Positions 1 to 7,327 are shown, counted from the stretch's first letter. The stretch: 23,225 nucleotides of DNA from Haemophilus sp. (GCA_019423005.1 JAHZCF010000044.1:1-23225), one strand, 5' to 3'. Notes: a model not told the origin generated them from the sequence alone. Program-made: numbers and translations.

Positions 1-22
1 CCTGCTTGTCATATCAAGCAGG
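1..22. other. Short perfect inverted repeat upstream of cpxR
   Basis: The arms CCTGCTTG (1-8) and CAAGCAGG (15-22) are perfect complements around a 6-base loop. The repeat lies 25 bases before the chosen cpxR start. A T-rich but not pure-T stretch follows it. It could be the end of an upstream terminator or a hairpin in the cpxR leader. The window edge prevents a decision. Confidence 0.45.
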
Positions 23-47
23 TTCGTTGTATTACAAGGGAATGAAA

Positions 48-755
48 ATGTCAAAGATTCTATTAGTTGATGATGATATTGAACTAACAGATTTACTTGC
101 TGAAGTTTTACGACTGACTAGTTTTGAAGTCGAAGTCGCGAATAATGGCCAAGAAGCGTTAGATAAGTTAAATTCAAGTCACCAATTAGTCTTATTGGAT
201 GTTATGATGCCTGTATTAAACGGTATTGAAACACTCAAGAAAATTCGTCAAACATCAAACGTCCCTGTAATGATGCTTACTGCGCGTGGTGAAGAAATCG
301 ATCGTGTGCTGGGCTTAGAACTTGGTGCCGATGACTATTTACCAAAACCATTTAACGATCGTGAGTTGGTTGCCCGTATTAAGGCTATTTTGCGTCGTGC
401 CGCTCCATCAGAAAAAGAAACACAAAATTCGACCACACTTCCATCTGAAGAAAATACATTGGAATTTGCTGGCTTAGTGCTTCACTCTGGTCTTCAGCAA
501 GCCTCTTATAAAGGCCAAGATCTCGGTCTAACTGGCTCTGAATTTGCACTACTCCACAAACTCATACTTCGTCCGGGACAAATTGTCTCTCGTGAAGAAT
601 TAAGTATGAATGTGCTTGGCAAACACCTTTCTCCTTTCGATCGCTCGATTGATATGCATATGTCAAACTTGCGCAAAAAACTTCCAGAAAGAGACAATGG
701 CTTACCATGGCTGAAAACGCTACGTGGTCGTGGTTACTTATTGGTTTGTGAATAA
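48..755 (+). CDS. cpxR: CpxR, response regulator of envelope stress
   Basis: This is the cytoplasmic DNA-binding response regulator of the Cpx two-component system, which responds to misfolded envelope proteins. The 235-residue protein has an N-terminal receiver domain with the acidic pair D8-D9, the phospho-acceptor D51 in LLDVMMP, and K in LPKPFNDREL. A winged-helix OmpR-type domain follows (LTGSEFALL to TLRGRGYL). Similarity to E. coli CpxR is strong end to end. The reading frame is open further upstream, but AAGGG at 36-40 sits 7 bases before ATG 48 and only 1 base before ATG 42. I therefore start at 48, giving MSKILLVDDD, as in the family. Its stop shares one base with the start of cpxA. 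Confidence 0.96.
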   Translation: MSKILLVDDDIELTDLLAEVLRLTSFEVEVANNGQEALDKLNSSHQLVLLDVMMPVLNGIETLKKIRQTSNVPVMMLTARGEEIDRVLGLELGADDYLPKPFNDRELVARIKAILRRAAPSEKETQNSTTLPSEENTLEFAGLVLHSGLQQASYKGQDLGLTGSEFALLHKLILRPGQIVSREELSMNVLGKHLSPFDRSIDMHMSNLRKKLPERDNGLPWLKTLRGRGYLLVCE

Positions 756-2158
756 TGCTTATTAAGAAATTTAGCTTAAATCAGCTTACGATACGCACAT
801 TCACTGTCTTTTGGTTGGCATTCTTTGCCATGACCGCGCTTTTAGTCGCACTCCCTTATTTTGATAGCCGCTTATACTCAGATTTAAATCAAAATGAAAT
901 ATCGAGCTATCAAAAGAAACTCGTTGAATCAATTCGTAACAATAGAATCAATGGTATTCTCGCAGGCGTTCCTGTGCTTCCAACTGATAAATTCGACTCT
1001 GCTCGCCCAGTCATCATGACGCCTGAAAAAGAAATCTTCGGCGCTTTAGGCGAAGAAAGAATACATATTGCTCAGTTCGCCCAAGAATCAAGTAACTTCG
1101 CCCAGCCACAACGCAAAACGTTTAAAGATATTCAAATTGCAGGACCTTTTAAAGTCTATATTGGTGATTCCGACCAAGCATCCGAATTATTCTTTGTGTC
1201 TCGAGCAAATGGCCAACAAGAAATCTTACGTTATATGCTTGATCACCCTTGGATCTTACTGCTCTTAACGTTAATTATCACGACTCCTTTGCTTTGGTGG
1301 TTCACTCATACCATCGTCAAACCGATTACCAATTTGCAAAAAGCCGCTAATAGCGTGGCATTAGGTAACTTCAAAGTTGATAATGAGCTAGCGAATCATG
1401 GTCCATCAGAATTACGAGAAGTCGGTCAAAGCTTTAACAAGATGTCGATTGCGATTGATAATCTCATTTCGAATCAACACAATCTACTGTCATCTATTTC
1501 TCATGAATTAAAAACACCACTGACACGTTTACAACTTTCCACAGCCTTGGTTCGCCATCAAACGGGTGATATTGAGCCAGTTAAACGCATTGAGAAAGAA
1601 ATCCAACGAATGGACAAAATGATTAGCGAGTTGTTACTCATTTCTCGTCAACAAATGCATTCTCAAATGGAGCACAATTTATTCCCTATCAATCAGCTTT
1701 GGGATGATGTGATAAAAGATGCCTTATTTGAAGCTGAGCAGCGCCATATTACCTGCGATATCAATATTTCTATTTTACATCCTGAAAAACATATGATTTA
1801 TGGCAACCTAAGTTTGCTCACCAGTGCGATTGAAAATATCATTCGAAACGCCTTGAAATACACGAAAGATCGTATTTTCTTAACCATTGATTTACATAAA
1901 AATGAACAGGATGATAATTGTCTGCAAATTCGAGTAGATGATAATGGCTTGGGATTACCACCAGAAGAATTTGATAAAATCTTTAAACCATTCTATCGAG
2001 TTGATGAAACCAGAACACGAGCCACTGGCGGAACAGGACTAGGTTTAACAATTGTCTATAATGTAGTGAATGAACACAATGGAAAAGTATGGGCTGAATC
2101 CAGCAATTTAGGCGGACTTGCCGTCACTATTCAACTTCCATTATGGAAACAAAGTTAG
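755..2158 (+). CDS. cpxA: CpxA, envelope-stress sensor histidine kinase
   Basis: This is the inner-membrane sensor kinase/phosphatase partner of CpxR. The 467-residue protein has a first membrane segment at about 15-35, a periplasmic sensor region of roughly 130 residues, a second membrane segment at about 166-186, and a HAMP linker. The dimerisation/phosphotransfer helix contains SISHELKTPLTRLQL with the phospho-acceptor H250. A GHKL ATPase domain follows, with an N box (IIRNALKYT), G1 (DDNGLGL) and G2 (GGTGLGL). The ATG overlaps the cpxR stop (TAATG). There is no strong ribosome binding site of its own, so translation is probably coupled to cpxR. Family length is similar (E. coli about 457). 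A strong terminator follows directly. Confidence 0.95.
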   Translation: MLIKKFSLNQLTIRTFTVFWLAFFAMTALLVALPYFDSRLYSDLNQNEISSYQKKLVESIRNNRINGILAGVPVLPTDKFDSARPVIMTPEKEIFGALGEERIHIAQFAQESSNFAQPQRKTFKDIQIAGPFKVYIGDSDQASELFFVSRANGQQEILRYMLDHPWILLLLTLIITTPLLWWFTHTIVKPITNLQKAANSVALGNFKVDNELANHGPSELREVGQSFNKMSIAIDNLISNQHNLLSSISHELKTPLTRLQLSTALVRHQTGDIEPVKRIEKEIQRMDKMISELLLISRQQMHSQMEHNLFPINQLWDDVIKDALFEAEQRHITCDINISILHPEKHMIYGNLSLLTSAIENIIRNALKYTKDRIFLTIDLHKNEQDDNCLQIRVDDNGLGLPPEEFDKIFKPFYRVDETRTRATGGTGLGLTIVYNVVNEHNGKVWAESSNLGGLAVTIQLPLWKQS

Positions 2159-2166
2159 TTCAAACA

Positions 2167-2196
2167 AAAGGCGATATTTTCATATCGCCTTTTTCT
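2167..2196. terminator. Bidirectional intrinsic terminator between cpxA and copA
   Basis: The 11-bp arms AAAGGCGATAT (2167-2177) and ATATCGCCTTT (2182-2192) enclose a TTTC loop. T residues follow on the + strand, and A residues precede on the + strand, giving U on the - strand. It sits between the convergent ends of cpxA (2158) and copA (2196) and can stop both. Confidence 0.9.
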
Positions 2197-4364
2197 TATT
2201 TAATTTTCACCCGTTTTAATCGCAGTGCATTTGACAGTACAGAAAGCGAACTCATCGCCATGGCTGCACCGGCCAGGACAGGACTTAAGTAGCCCAATGC
2301 GGCAAGTGGAATACCTAACACATTGTAAATTAAAGCAAAGAATAAGTTTTGCTTAATATTTTTTAATGTTGCACGAGAAATCATTAATCCATCGACTAAC
2401 TGATCCACCGAATGCTGCATGAGTGTCGCCGATGCAGTTTGTTCTGCAACATCAGAACCCGATTTCATCGCAAAGCTTACGTTAGCCATTGCTAATGCGG
2501 GTGCATCATTCACACCATCACCAACCATTGCGACCACTTTGCCTTGCTGACGTAATCTCTCAATATAAGTCGCTTTGTCACGTGGACTGCAATTACCCTG
2601 TGCAGTTTTCACACCTACTTGCTGGGCAACATAATCAACGACAGATTGTTGATCACCACTCATCATCACCACATCAATATTATGTTGATGTAAGCGTTGA
2701 ATCGCTTGCAAACTATCCTCTTTTAGACTGTCTGCTAATGCAAAAGCGCCAATTGGACTATTATCTACAGATACAGCAACAATACTCGCAATTTGCCAAA
2801 TTTGAGGCATATTATCTGGTAAGGTTAAGTCACAATAAGTCGGCTTACCCACTTTAACCAAACCAACTCCTTCAATGTGAGCTGAGATGCCCATACCCAC
2901 TTCTGAATGAATTGAAAGTGCGGTCGGAATTTCAAGTGATTTTTCCTGTGTAGCCAGGACTATCGCTTTAGCTAAAGGATGATTGGCATTTTGCTCAACG
3001 GAAGCCGCAATGCGATATAAATCTTCCTCAGAATAGACCGCACTTTGTGGTTGCCAAACAGCGGCAATTTTGAGCTTTCCTTGAGTTATCGTTCCTGTTT
3101 TGTCTAATACCACCGTATCCACATGCGCCGCCTCTTCCATAGATGCCGCATCTTTAAACCAAATCCCTGCATTGACTGCTTTCCCCATTCCCACCATTAT
3201 TGCAGCAGGAGTGGCAAGCCCTAACGCACAAGGACAAGCGATAACTAACACAGCAACCGAATGAATTAAAGCGGTAACCCAATCTCCTTTTATCCACCAG
3301 GTTAATCCAAATGTCATCGCAGAAATCAATAACACGGCAGGCACAAATACAGCAGCAACTTTATCAGCAAAACGAGCAATAGGCGCTTTTGTACCTTGCG
3401 CTTCTGAGAGCGCTTTCATCATATCGCCCAATAGGGTTTGCTGACCGAGTTGATTGGCTCGATAAATAAGGCTACCTTGTGTCACCATTGCCCCCGCAAG
3501 CACAGGACTTTGAAATATTTTTTCTAATGGTTGAGATTCACCGGTTAAATGACTCTCATCGCACCAACCACTTCCTTGTTCAACAATGCCATCCGCAGCA
3601 ATACGTTCACCTTGATTAGCCCGTAAAATATCGCCTATTTTTACTTGGTCGAGAGGAATCGTTTCCCAACGATTTTCACGTTGAACACTCACTTGTTTTG
3701 GGGTGAGCTGTAACAACAATCCTAAGCTATTTAAGCTTTGTTTCTTCGTTCTTTCCTCAAGAAATTTCCCAAAGCTAACGAAACCGATTACCATCACCGA
3801 TGCTTCAAAATAGACATGAGATGCACCATCATGCCCCATAGACTGATGATAAAAAAGCATAAAGACAGAATAGAAGTAAATTGCCAACGTACCTGTACTC
3901 ACCAGTACATCCATATTGGCCAAACCACCTCGAATACTCCCTATCGCACCTTTATAAAAAGGAATGGCTAACCCAAGTTGCACAATGCTTGCAAGAACAA
4001 ATTGCCACATTGGCGGCATCATCCAAGAATGATGATTAAACATCATCCCGATCATTCCGATTAAAAAAGGAATGTTAATGAACAAAAGCAACCATAAACG
4101 CGGACTAATCTTCGTTTCATTAGGTGCGCTAGGCAACACATTTTGTTTTAGAATGCCATTAAATCCAGCCTTTTGAATAATGGTTAAAATATCTTGTTCT
4201 GAAGCCTGAGATGAATCAAATACTACGTGCGCTTCCTCCGCCGCAAAATTTACGCCAGCTTCAGAGACAAAATCTTTTCGATTCAACACCTTTTCAATCC
4301 GATTAGCGCAGGATTGGCAAGTCATCCCCTCGATTTGAATGGCTATTTTTTTATTCTGTTGCAT
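2196..4364 (-). CDS. copA: CopA, copper-exporting P1B-type ATPase
   Basis: This inner-membrane ATPase exports Cu(I) from the cytoplasm. The protein (722 residues from the chosen start) has one N-terminal heavy-metal-binding domain with GMTCQSC (C16, C19), then the usual set of membrane segments. The actuator motif TGES follows, then the metal-translocating CPC (C377-P378-C379), the phosphorylated D421 in DKTGT, the nucleotide-binding HPLAKA, and the hinge GDGVNDAP at 615-622. CPC with a cysteine-type HMA domain and a neighbouring CopZ/CueR indicates Cu+/Ag+ rather than Zn/Cd. The frame is open to an upstream ATG at 4391. ATG 4364 is preferred because AGG lies just before it and it gives a short leader before the HMA domain. 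It overlaps the end of copZ by 14 bases, so the two genes form one operon. Two uptake sequences lie inside the gene. Confidence 0.94.
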   Translation of the reverse strand: MQQNKKIAIQIEGMTCQSCANRIEKVLNRKDFVSEAGVNFAAEEAHVVFDSSQASEQDILTIIQKAGFNGILKQNVLPSAPNETKISPRLWLLLFINIPFLIGMIGMMFNHHSWMMPPMWQFVLASIVQLGLAIPFYKGAIGSIRGGLANMDVLVSTGTLAIYFYSVFMLFYHQSMGHDGASHVYFEASVMVIGFVSFGKFLEERTKKQSLNSLGLLLQLTPKQVSVQRENRWETIPLDQVKIGDILRANQGERIAADGIVEQGSGWCDESHLTGESQPLEKIFQSPVLAGAMVTQGSLIYRANQLGQQTLLGDMMKALSEAQGTKAPIARFADKVAAVFVPAVLLISAMTFGLTWWIKGDWVTALIHSVAVLVIACPCALGLATPAAIMVGMGKAVNAGIWFKDAASMEEAAHVDTVVLDKTGTITQGKLKIAAVWQPQSAVYSEEDLYRIAASVEQNANHPLAKAIVLATQEKSLEIPTALSIHSEVGMGISAHIEGVGLVKVGKPTYCDLTLPDNMPQIWQIASIVAVSVDNSPIGAFALADSLKEDSLQAIQRLHQHNIDVVMMSGDQQSVVDYVAQQVGVKTAQGNCSPRDKATYIERLRQQGKVVAMVGDGVNDAPALAMANVSFAMKSGSDVAEQTASATLMQHSVDQLVDGLMISRATLKNIKQNLFFALIYNVLGIPLAALGYLSPVLAGAAMAMSSLSVLSNALRLKRVKIK
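2916..2924 (+). repeat. DNA uptake signal core (within copA)
   Basis: An exact AAGTGCGGT core, part of AAAGTGCGGTC followed by an A/T stretch. This is the Haemophilus-type uptake sequence recognised during natural transformation. Confidence 0.9.
3037..3045 (-). repeat. DNA uptake signal core (within copA)
   Basis: An exact ACCGCACTT on the + strand, which is the uptake core on the - strand. It is the second of two inside copA. Confidence 0.9.
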
Positions 4365-4560
4365 CAAAACCTGCGTCTTCAATTGTTTCAATTAATTGTG
4401 GAATACTGACCGCACTTTCATCAAAGGTAACCACTGCTTTACCATCATCAAGTGTTACTACGGCTTTTTCTACGCCATTAAGTTCTTCTAACACTCTTGT
4501 GACGCTTTTCACACAACCACCACAAGTCATTCCTGTTACATGTAATGTAATTGATTTCAT
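4351..4560 (-). CDS. copZ: CopZ-like copper chaperone
   Basis: A 69-residue soluble heavy-metal-associated domain with GMTCGGC near the N-terminus (Cu(I)-binding CxxC) and a typical ferredoxin-like pattern ending in IEDAGFDA. It probably carries Cu(I) to CopA or to the regulator. It is the first gene of the copZ-copA operon, and its 3' end overlaps the copA start. A strong ribosome binding site AAGGAG (4565-4570) precedes the ATG. The MerR-type promoter 40-70 bases upstream is described separately. An uptake sequence lies inside the gene. The family is also annotated as MerP-like or HMA-domain protein. The context makes copper the best assignment. Confidence 0.92.
   Translation of the reverse strand: MKSITLHVTGMTCGGCVKSVTRVLEELNGVEKAVVTLDDGKAVVTFDESAVSIPQLIETIEDAGFDATE
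4409..4417 (-). repeat. DNA uptake signal core (within copZ)
   Basis: An exact ACCGCACTT on the + strand inside copZ. Together with the two in copA it gives three uptake sequences within 1.5 kb of copper genes. Confidence 0.9.
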
Positions 4561-4576
4561 ATTTACTCCTTAATTA

Positions 4577-4605
4577 TTGATATAGATTGAAATTAAGCTT
4601 ACTAT
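4577..4605 (+). promoter_or_regulatory. Possible cueR promoter
   Basis: TTGATA (4577-4582), a 17-bp spacer, then TACTAT (4600-4605) face cueR. The -10 overlaps the copZA -10 on the other strand and adjoins the CueR dyad, so bound CueR could affect its own transcription. This is a pattern match only. Confidence 0.4.
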
Positions 4606-4631
4606 AAACCTTAACACAAGGTTAAGGTCAA
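4601..4631 (-). promoter_or_regulatory. CueR-controlled copZA promoter with MerR-type operator
   Basis: Read on the - strand, the -35 TTGACC (4626-4631) and -10 TATAGT (4601-4606) are separated by 19 bp. This is the over-long spacer typical of promoters that MerR-family regulators activate by twisting DNA. The spacer holds a perfect dyad: ACCTTAAC (4608-4615), 5 bases, GTTAAGGT (4621-4628). The form resembles the E. coli CueR box at copA/cueO. It lies between divergent copZ and cueR. Confidence 0.93.
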
Positions 4632-4640
4632 GGATTTTTT

Positions 4641-5027
4641 ATGAACATCAGTGAAGTAGCAAAATTAGTGGGTTTATCAAGTAAACAAATTCGGGATTAT
4701 GAAAAGTCCGGCTTATTAAAGCCTGCACAGCGAAGCCTTTCCGGTTATCGCCACTATGAAGAAAAGGATTTAGAACGACTACGTTTTATTCGTCACTCTC
4801 GAGATGTAGGGTTTTCACTCCAACAAATTCACCAGCTTTTGCAATTACAGGATAATCCCAATCGCAGTAGCCGAGAAGTTAAAGCACTCACGACGCAGCA
4901 TATTAAAACATTGAATGAGCAAATTCATCACTTGCAAAAAATGGTAGAGGAATTGGAGCGATGGCATAACGCTTGTCAGGGCAATGACTGCCCTGAATGC
5001 AGTATTTTGGAAGGGTTAAAAGGATAA
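4641..5027 (+). CDS. cueR: CueR, MerR-family Cu(I)-sensing activator
   Basis: A cytoplasmic one-component sensor that activates copper export genes. The 128-residue protein has an N-terminal MerR helix-turn-helix (ISEVAKLVGLSSKQIRDYE), a wing (SGYRHY), a long dimerisation helix at about 80-108, and a C-terminal metal loop. C112 and C120 match the two Cu(I) ligands of E. coli CueR. S77 is the residue associated with monovalent-metal sensing (Cu, Ag, Au) rather than the cysteine of Zn sensors. An extra C117 lies inside the loop, and the protein ends soon after without the Cys/His-rich tail of E. coli CueR. AAGG at 4630-4633 acts as a ribosome binding site. The gene diverges from copZA and converges on metJ with only two bases between the stops. 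Confidence 0.93.
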   Translation: MNISEVAKLVGLSSKQIRDYEKSGLLKPAQRSLSGYRHYEEKDLERLRFIRHSRDVGFSLQQIHQLLQLQDNPNRSSREVKALTTQHIKTLNEQIHHLQKMVEELERWHNACQGNDCPECSILEGLKG

Positions 5028-5029
5028 AA

Positions 5030-5347
5030 TTAATATTCCCAGCTTTCAGGATCGATGCCTAAATCACGCATAATCTCTTTGGCATTTTCAGGAATCTCAT
5101 CATGGCGTTCTTTCATTAAATCTGCATCAGTCGGTAATGGCTGACCAGTAAAAGCATGCAAGAATGCCTCACAAAGCAATTCACTATTTGTTGCATGGCG
5201 CAAACTTTTTAACTGACGACGAGTACGCTCATTTGTCAGAATTTCCAATACTTTAATCGGAATAGAAACTGTAATTTTTTTGACTTGTTCGCTCTTTTTG
5301 CCATGTTCTGCATAAGGGCTAATATATTTGCCATCCCAGTTTGCCAT
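5030..5347 (-). CDS. metJ: MetJ, methionine regulon repressor
   Basis: A ribbon-helix-helix repressor that uses S-adenosylmethionine as co-repressor and binds tandem 8-bp met boxes before methionine biosynthesis and transport genes. The 105 residues match E. coli MetJ in length and nearly throughout. Examples are ISPYAEHGKKSEQVKK, the DNA-contacting strand KKITVSIP, ERTRRQ, RHATNSELLCEAFLHAF, and the terminal WEY. The gene is alone on its strand, between convergent cueR and divergent aqpZ. A good promoter with met-box-like repeats just upstream suggests autoregulation. No metB or metL follows it in this window. Confidence 0.96.
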   Translation of the reverse strand: MANWDGKYISPYAEHGKKSEQVKKITVSIPIKVLEILTNERTRRQLKSLRHATNSELLCEAFLHAFTGQPLPTDADLMKERHDEIPENAKEIMRDLGIDPESWEY

Positions 5348-5380
5348 AATGCACCTTAAATAACCTGATAATTTATCCGT

Positions 5381-5409
5381 ATTTTAATGAAAAATAAGCA
5401 AAATGACAA
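5381..5409 (-). promoter_or_regulatory. metJ sigma-70 promoter
   Basis: On the - strand TTGTCA (5404-5409), a 17-bp spacer and TAAAAT (5381-5386) are found 34 bases before the metJ ATG. Both hexamers are close to consensus. The met-box-like array adjoins the -35. Confidence 0.65.
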
Positions 5410-5412
5410 TCT

Positions 5413-5436
5413 AGACGGCTAAAAGTATAGCATGCT
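5413..5436. promoter_or_regulatory. Candidate met-box array (MetJ operator)
   Basis: Three contiguous 8-mers fit the tandem layout of MetJ operators. AGACGGCT (5413-5420) matches AGACGTCT at 7 of 8 positions, AAAAGTAT at 5 of 8, and AGCATGCT at the four outer positions. Natural met boxes are often this degenerate. They lie just upstream of the metJ -35, as expected for self-repression. Confidence 0.6.
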
Positions 5437-5442
5437 ATTTCC

Positions 5443-5477
5443 CTTACATTCACTTACAAACATTTACAATAATTTGC
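5443..5477 (-). promoter_or_regulatory. 10-bp-phased GTAAA-like repeats, candidate CpxR box
   Basis: Read on the - strand, four 5-mers start exactly 10 bp apart: GCAAA, GTAAA, GTAAG, GTAAG (+ strand positions 5473-5477, 5463-5467, 5453-5457, 5443-5447). The published CpxR box is GTAAA-N5-GTAAA. The repeats lie about 100-130 bases upstream of aqpZ. Binding by CpxR is inference. Confidence 0.5.
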
Positions 5478-5574
5478 AGAACTAAAAACCATTACCTTTG
5501 ACTAAATGCCTGTTGCATTCGCAATACATTATTGTTATTTGAAGATAACGACATGTTTAATATTGAGGTCTATT

Positions 5575-6264
5575 ATGTCAAAAAAACTTTTTGCTGAATT
5601 CTTCGGCACATTTTGGTTAGTTTTCGGTGGTTGTGGTAGTGCAATCTTTGCCGCTTCTGTCAACCTAGGTATCGGTTATGTGGGCGTTGCATTTGCCTTC
5701 GGTTTAACCGTATTAACCATGGCTTACGCAGTAGGTCACATTTCTGGTGGTCACTTTAACCCAGCTGTAACACTTGGTTTAGTGGCTGGCGGTCGTTTCT
5801 CTGCGAAAGATGCTCTTCCATACATCATTTCTCAAGTGGTTGGTGGCTTAGTAGCGGGTGCTGCACTTTATCTTATCGCATCAGGTAAAGCGGGCTTTGA
5901 CGTGACTGCAGGTTTCGCATCTAATGGCTACGGTGAGCATTCTCCTGAAGGTTATTCTTTAGAAGCGGTATTCGTAGCAGAAGTATTATTGACTACATTC
6001 TTCTTATTAATCATCATGGGTTCAACTCATAAAAATGCAGCTGCAGGTTTTGCGCCAATTGCAATTGGTTTAGGCTTAACGTTAATCCACTTAATCAGCA
6101 TTCCTGTATCAAATACCTCTGTAAACCCGGCTCGTAGTACTGCAGTTGCGGTATTCCAAGGTTCTTGGGCAATCGACCAATTATGGTTATTCTGGGTTGC
6201 GCCAATTATCGGTGGTATTTTAGGTGGTATTATCTACCGCACTTTATTAGCGAAAAATAACTAA
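5575..6264 (+). CDS. aqpZ: AqpZ, aquaporin water channel
   Basis: A 229-residue inner-membrane water channel (E. coli AqpZ has 231) with six membrane segments and the two half-helix NPA motifs, HFNPAVT (N62) and SVNPARS (N184). The selectivity filter residues F42, H172, T181 and R187 match AqpZ rather than the glycerol facilitator GlpF, so water is the expected substrate. The frame is open upstream to about 5506. ATG 5575 has GAGG 7 bases before it and gives the family start MSKKLFAEFFGTFWLVFGG. The gene is a single unit with its own strong terminator, divergent from metJ. A candidate CpxR box lies upstream, which would link it to envelope stress. No clear -10/-35 pair was seen. Confidence 0.95.
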   Translation: MSKKLFAEFFGTFWLVFGGCGSAIFAASVNLGIGYVGVAFAFGLTVLTMAYAVGHISGGHFNPAVTLGLVAGGRFSAKDALPYIISQVVGGLVAGAALYLIASGKAGFDVTAGFASNGYGEHSPEGYSLEAVFVAEVLLTTFFLLIIMGSTHKNAAAGFAPIAIGLGLTLIHLISIPVSNTSVNPARSTAVAVFQGSWAIDQLWLFWVAPIIGGILGGIIYRTLLAKNN

Positions 6265-6285
6265 GATTTCATTTCATAGAAAAAG

Positions 6286-6317
6286 AAGAAGGCATCATTA
6301 GATGCCTTCTTTTTTTA
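6286..6317 (+). terminator. aqpZ intrinsic terminator
   Basis: The 11-bp arms AAGAAGGCATC (6286-6296) and GATGCCTTCTT (6301-6311) enclose an ATTA loop, followed by T residues to 6316. It begins 22 bases after the aqpZ stop. Confidence 0.92.
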
Positions 6318-6347
6318 TCTTTTATATTGTGTAATCCAAATATATAA

Positions 6348-6371
6348 ATAAAAACCACCTTTCGGTGGTTT
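6348..6371 (-). terminator. galU intrinsic terminator
   Basis: AAACCACC (6352-6359) and GGTGGTTT (6364-6371) form an 8-bp stem with a TTTC loop. On the - strand the stem is followed by a U-rich tract (AAATAAAAA on +). It lies 8 bases after the galU stop. Confidence 0.88.
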
Positions 6372-6378
6372 CAGTCTA

Positions 6379-7266
6379 TTATAAGGTTTTTGCAAGATCT
6401 TTTAGGAAAGCTTTAAACTCTTTACCTAATTTATCATGACGAAGACCATATTCTACAAAAGCTTCCATATAGCCAATCTTGTCACCACAGTCAAAGCTTC
6501 TGCCTGTCATATGGAACGCTTCAACGGTCTCTTTCTCAATAAGCATATCGATTGCATCCGTTAATTGAATTTCATCGCCCACACCAACTGGTGTTTTTTC
6601 TAATAAATCCCAAATTTCAGCAGAGAACACATAACGACCAACAACAGCAAGATTTGATGGTGCCTCTTCCACAGATGGTTTTTCAACAATGCTATTAATT
6701 TTAACGCTATCGCCACCTTTTAACTCTACGCCACCACAATCCGCGATACCATAGCTACTCACTTCATCAACGGCAACAGGCGCTACCATAATTTGGCTAG
6801 CTTGTGTTTCTTTAAAACGCTTAATCATTGCTGAAAGATTTTCTTTCTTTTGATTTGCCGTAAAATCTGCTAAAAGCACATCAGGTAACACTACAGCAAA
6901 TGGCTCGTTTCCAACAACTGGACGACCGCATAACACCGCATGACCTAAACCTTTCGCATTCCCTTGACGAACGTGCATGATGGTTACATCTTTAGGGCAA
7001 ATAGAACGCACCTCTTCTAGAAGCTGACGTTTAACACGCTTCTCAAGCATAGTTTCCAACTCAAAAGACGTATCAAAGTGGTTTTCAATCGCATTTTTAG
7101 AAGAATGTGTGACTAATACGATTTCTTTAATACCAGCAGCCACACACTCATTCACAACATATTGAATTAGTGGTTTATCCACAAGCGTTAACATTTCTTT
7201 TGGAATTGCTTTTGTTGCTGGTAACATACGAGTGCCTAAACCAGCTACGGGAATAATAACTTTCAT
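6379..7266 (-). CDS. galU: GalU, UTP-glucose-1-phosphate uridylyltransferase
   Basis: This cytoplasmic enzyme makes UDP-glucose from UTP and glucose-1-phosphate. In Haemophilus it feeds galactose metabolism and the hexose extensions of lipooligosaccharide. The 295-residue protein (E. coli 302) has the nucleotidyltransferase signature AGLGTRMLPATKAIPKEM at residues 8-25. Further conserved blocks are GLGHAVLCGRP, VVLPDVLL (DD replaced by DV, as in close relatives), VEKP and FDCGDKIGYM near the end. The ribosome binding site AAGGAAA precedes the ATG. It may be transcribed separately from csrA: a 224-base gap lies between them with a hairpin in the galU leader. Confidence 0.95.
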   Translation of the reverse strand: MKVIIPVAGLGTRMLPATKAIPKEMLTLVDKPLIQYVVNECVAAGIKEIVLVTHSSKNAIENHFDTSFELETMLEKRVKRQLLEEVRSICPKDVTIMHVRQGNAKGLGHAVLCGRPVVGNEPFAVVLPDVLLADFTANQKKENLSAMIKRFKETQASQIMVAPVAVDEVSSYGIADCGGVELKGGDSVKINSIVEKPSVEEAPSNLAVVGRYVFSAEIWDLLEKTPVGVGDEIQLTDAIDMLIEKETVEAFHMTGRSFDCGDKIGYMEAFVEYGLRHDKLGKEFKAFLKDLAKTL

Positions 7267-7292
7267 TGATTTTCCTTTTTGTTTTAATATGG

Positions 7293-7327
7293 AATGACCA
7301 CACTTCTATGCTAAAAGTGCGGTCATT
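7293..7327 (-). repeat. Inverted uptake-sequence pair forming a hairpin in the galU leader
   Basis: AATGACCACACTT (7293-7305) and AAGTGCGGTCATT (7315-7327) are complementary at 12 of 13 positions. The right arm holds a perfect uptake core (7315-7323) and the left arm a one-base variant. In - strand RNA the mismatch becomes a G-U pair, giving a continuous 13-bp stem with a 9-base loop. It ends 26 bases before the galU ATG. No U-tract follows, so it is not a standard terminator. Confidence 0.7.

Noticed and set aside
5498..5530. TTGACT and TACATT as an aqpZ promoter.
   Set aside because: The spacer is 21 bp, too long for a normal sigma-70 promoter, and no regulator that accepts it was identified.
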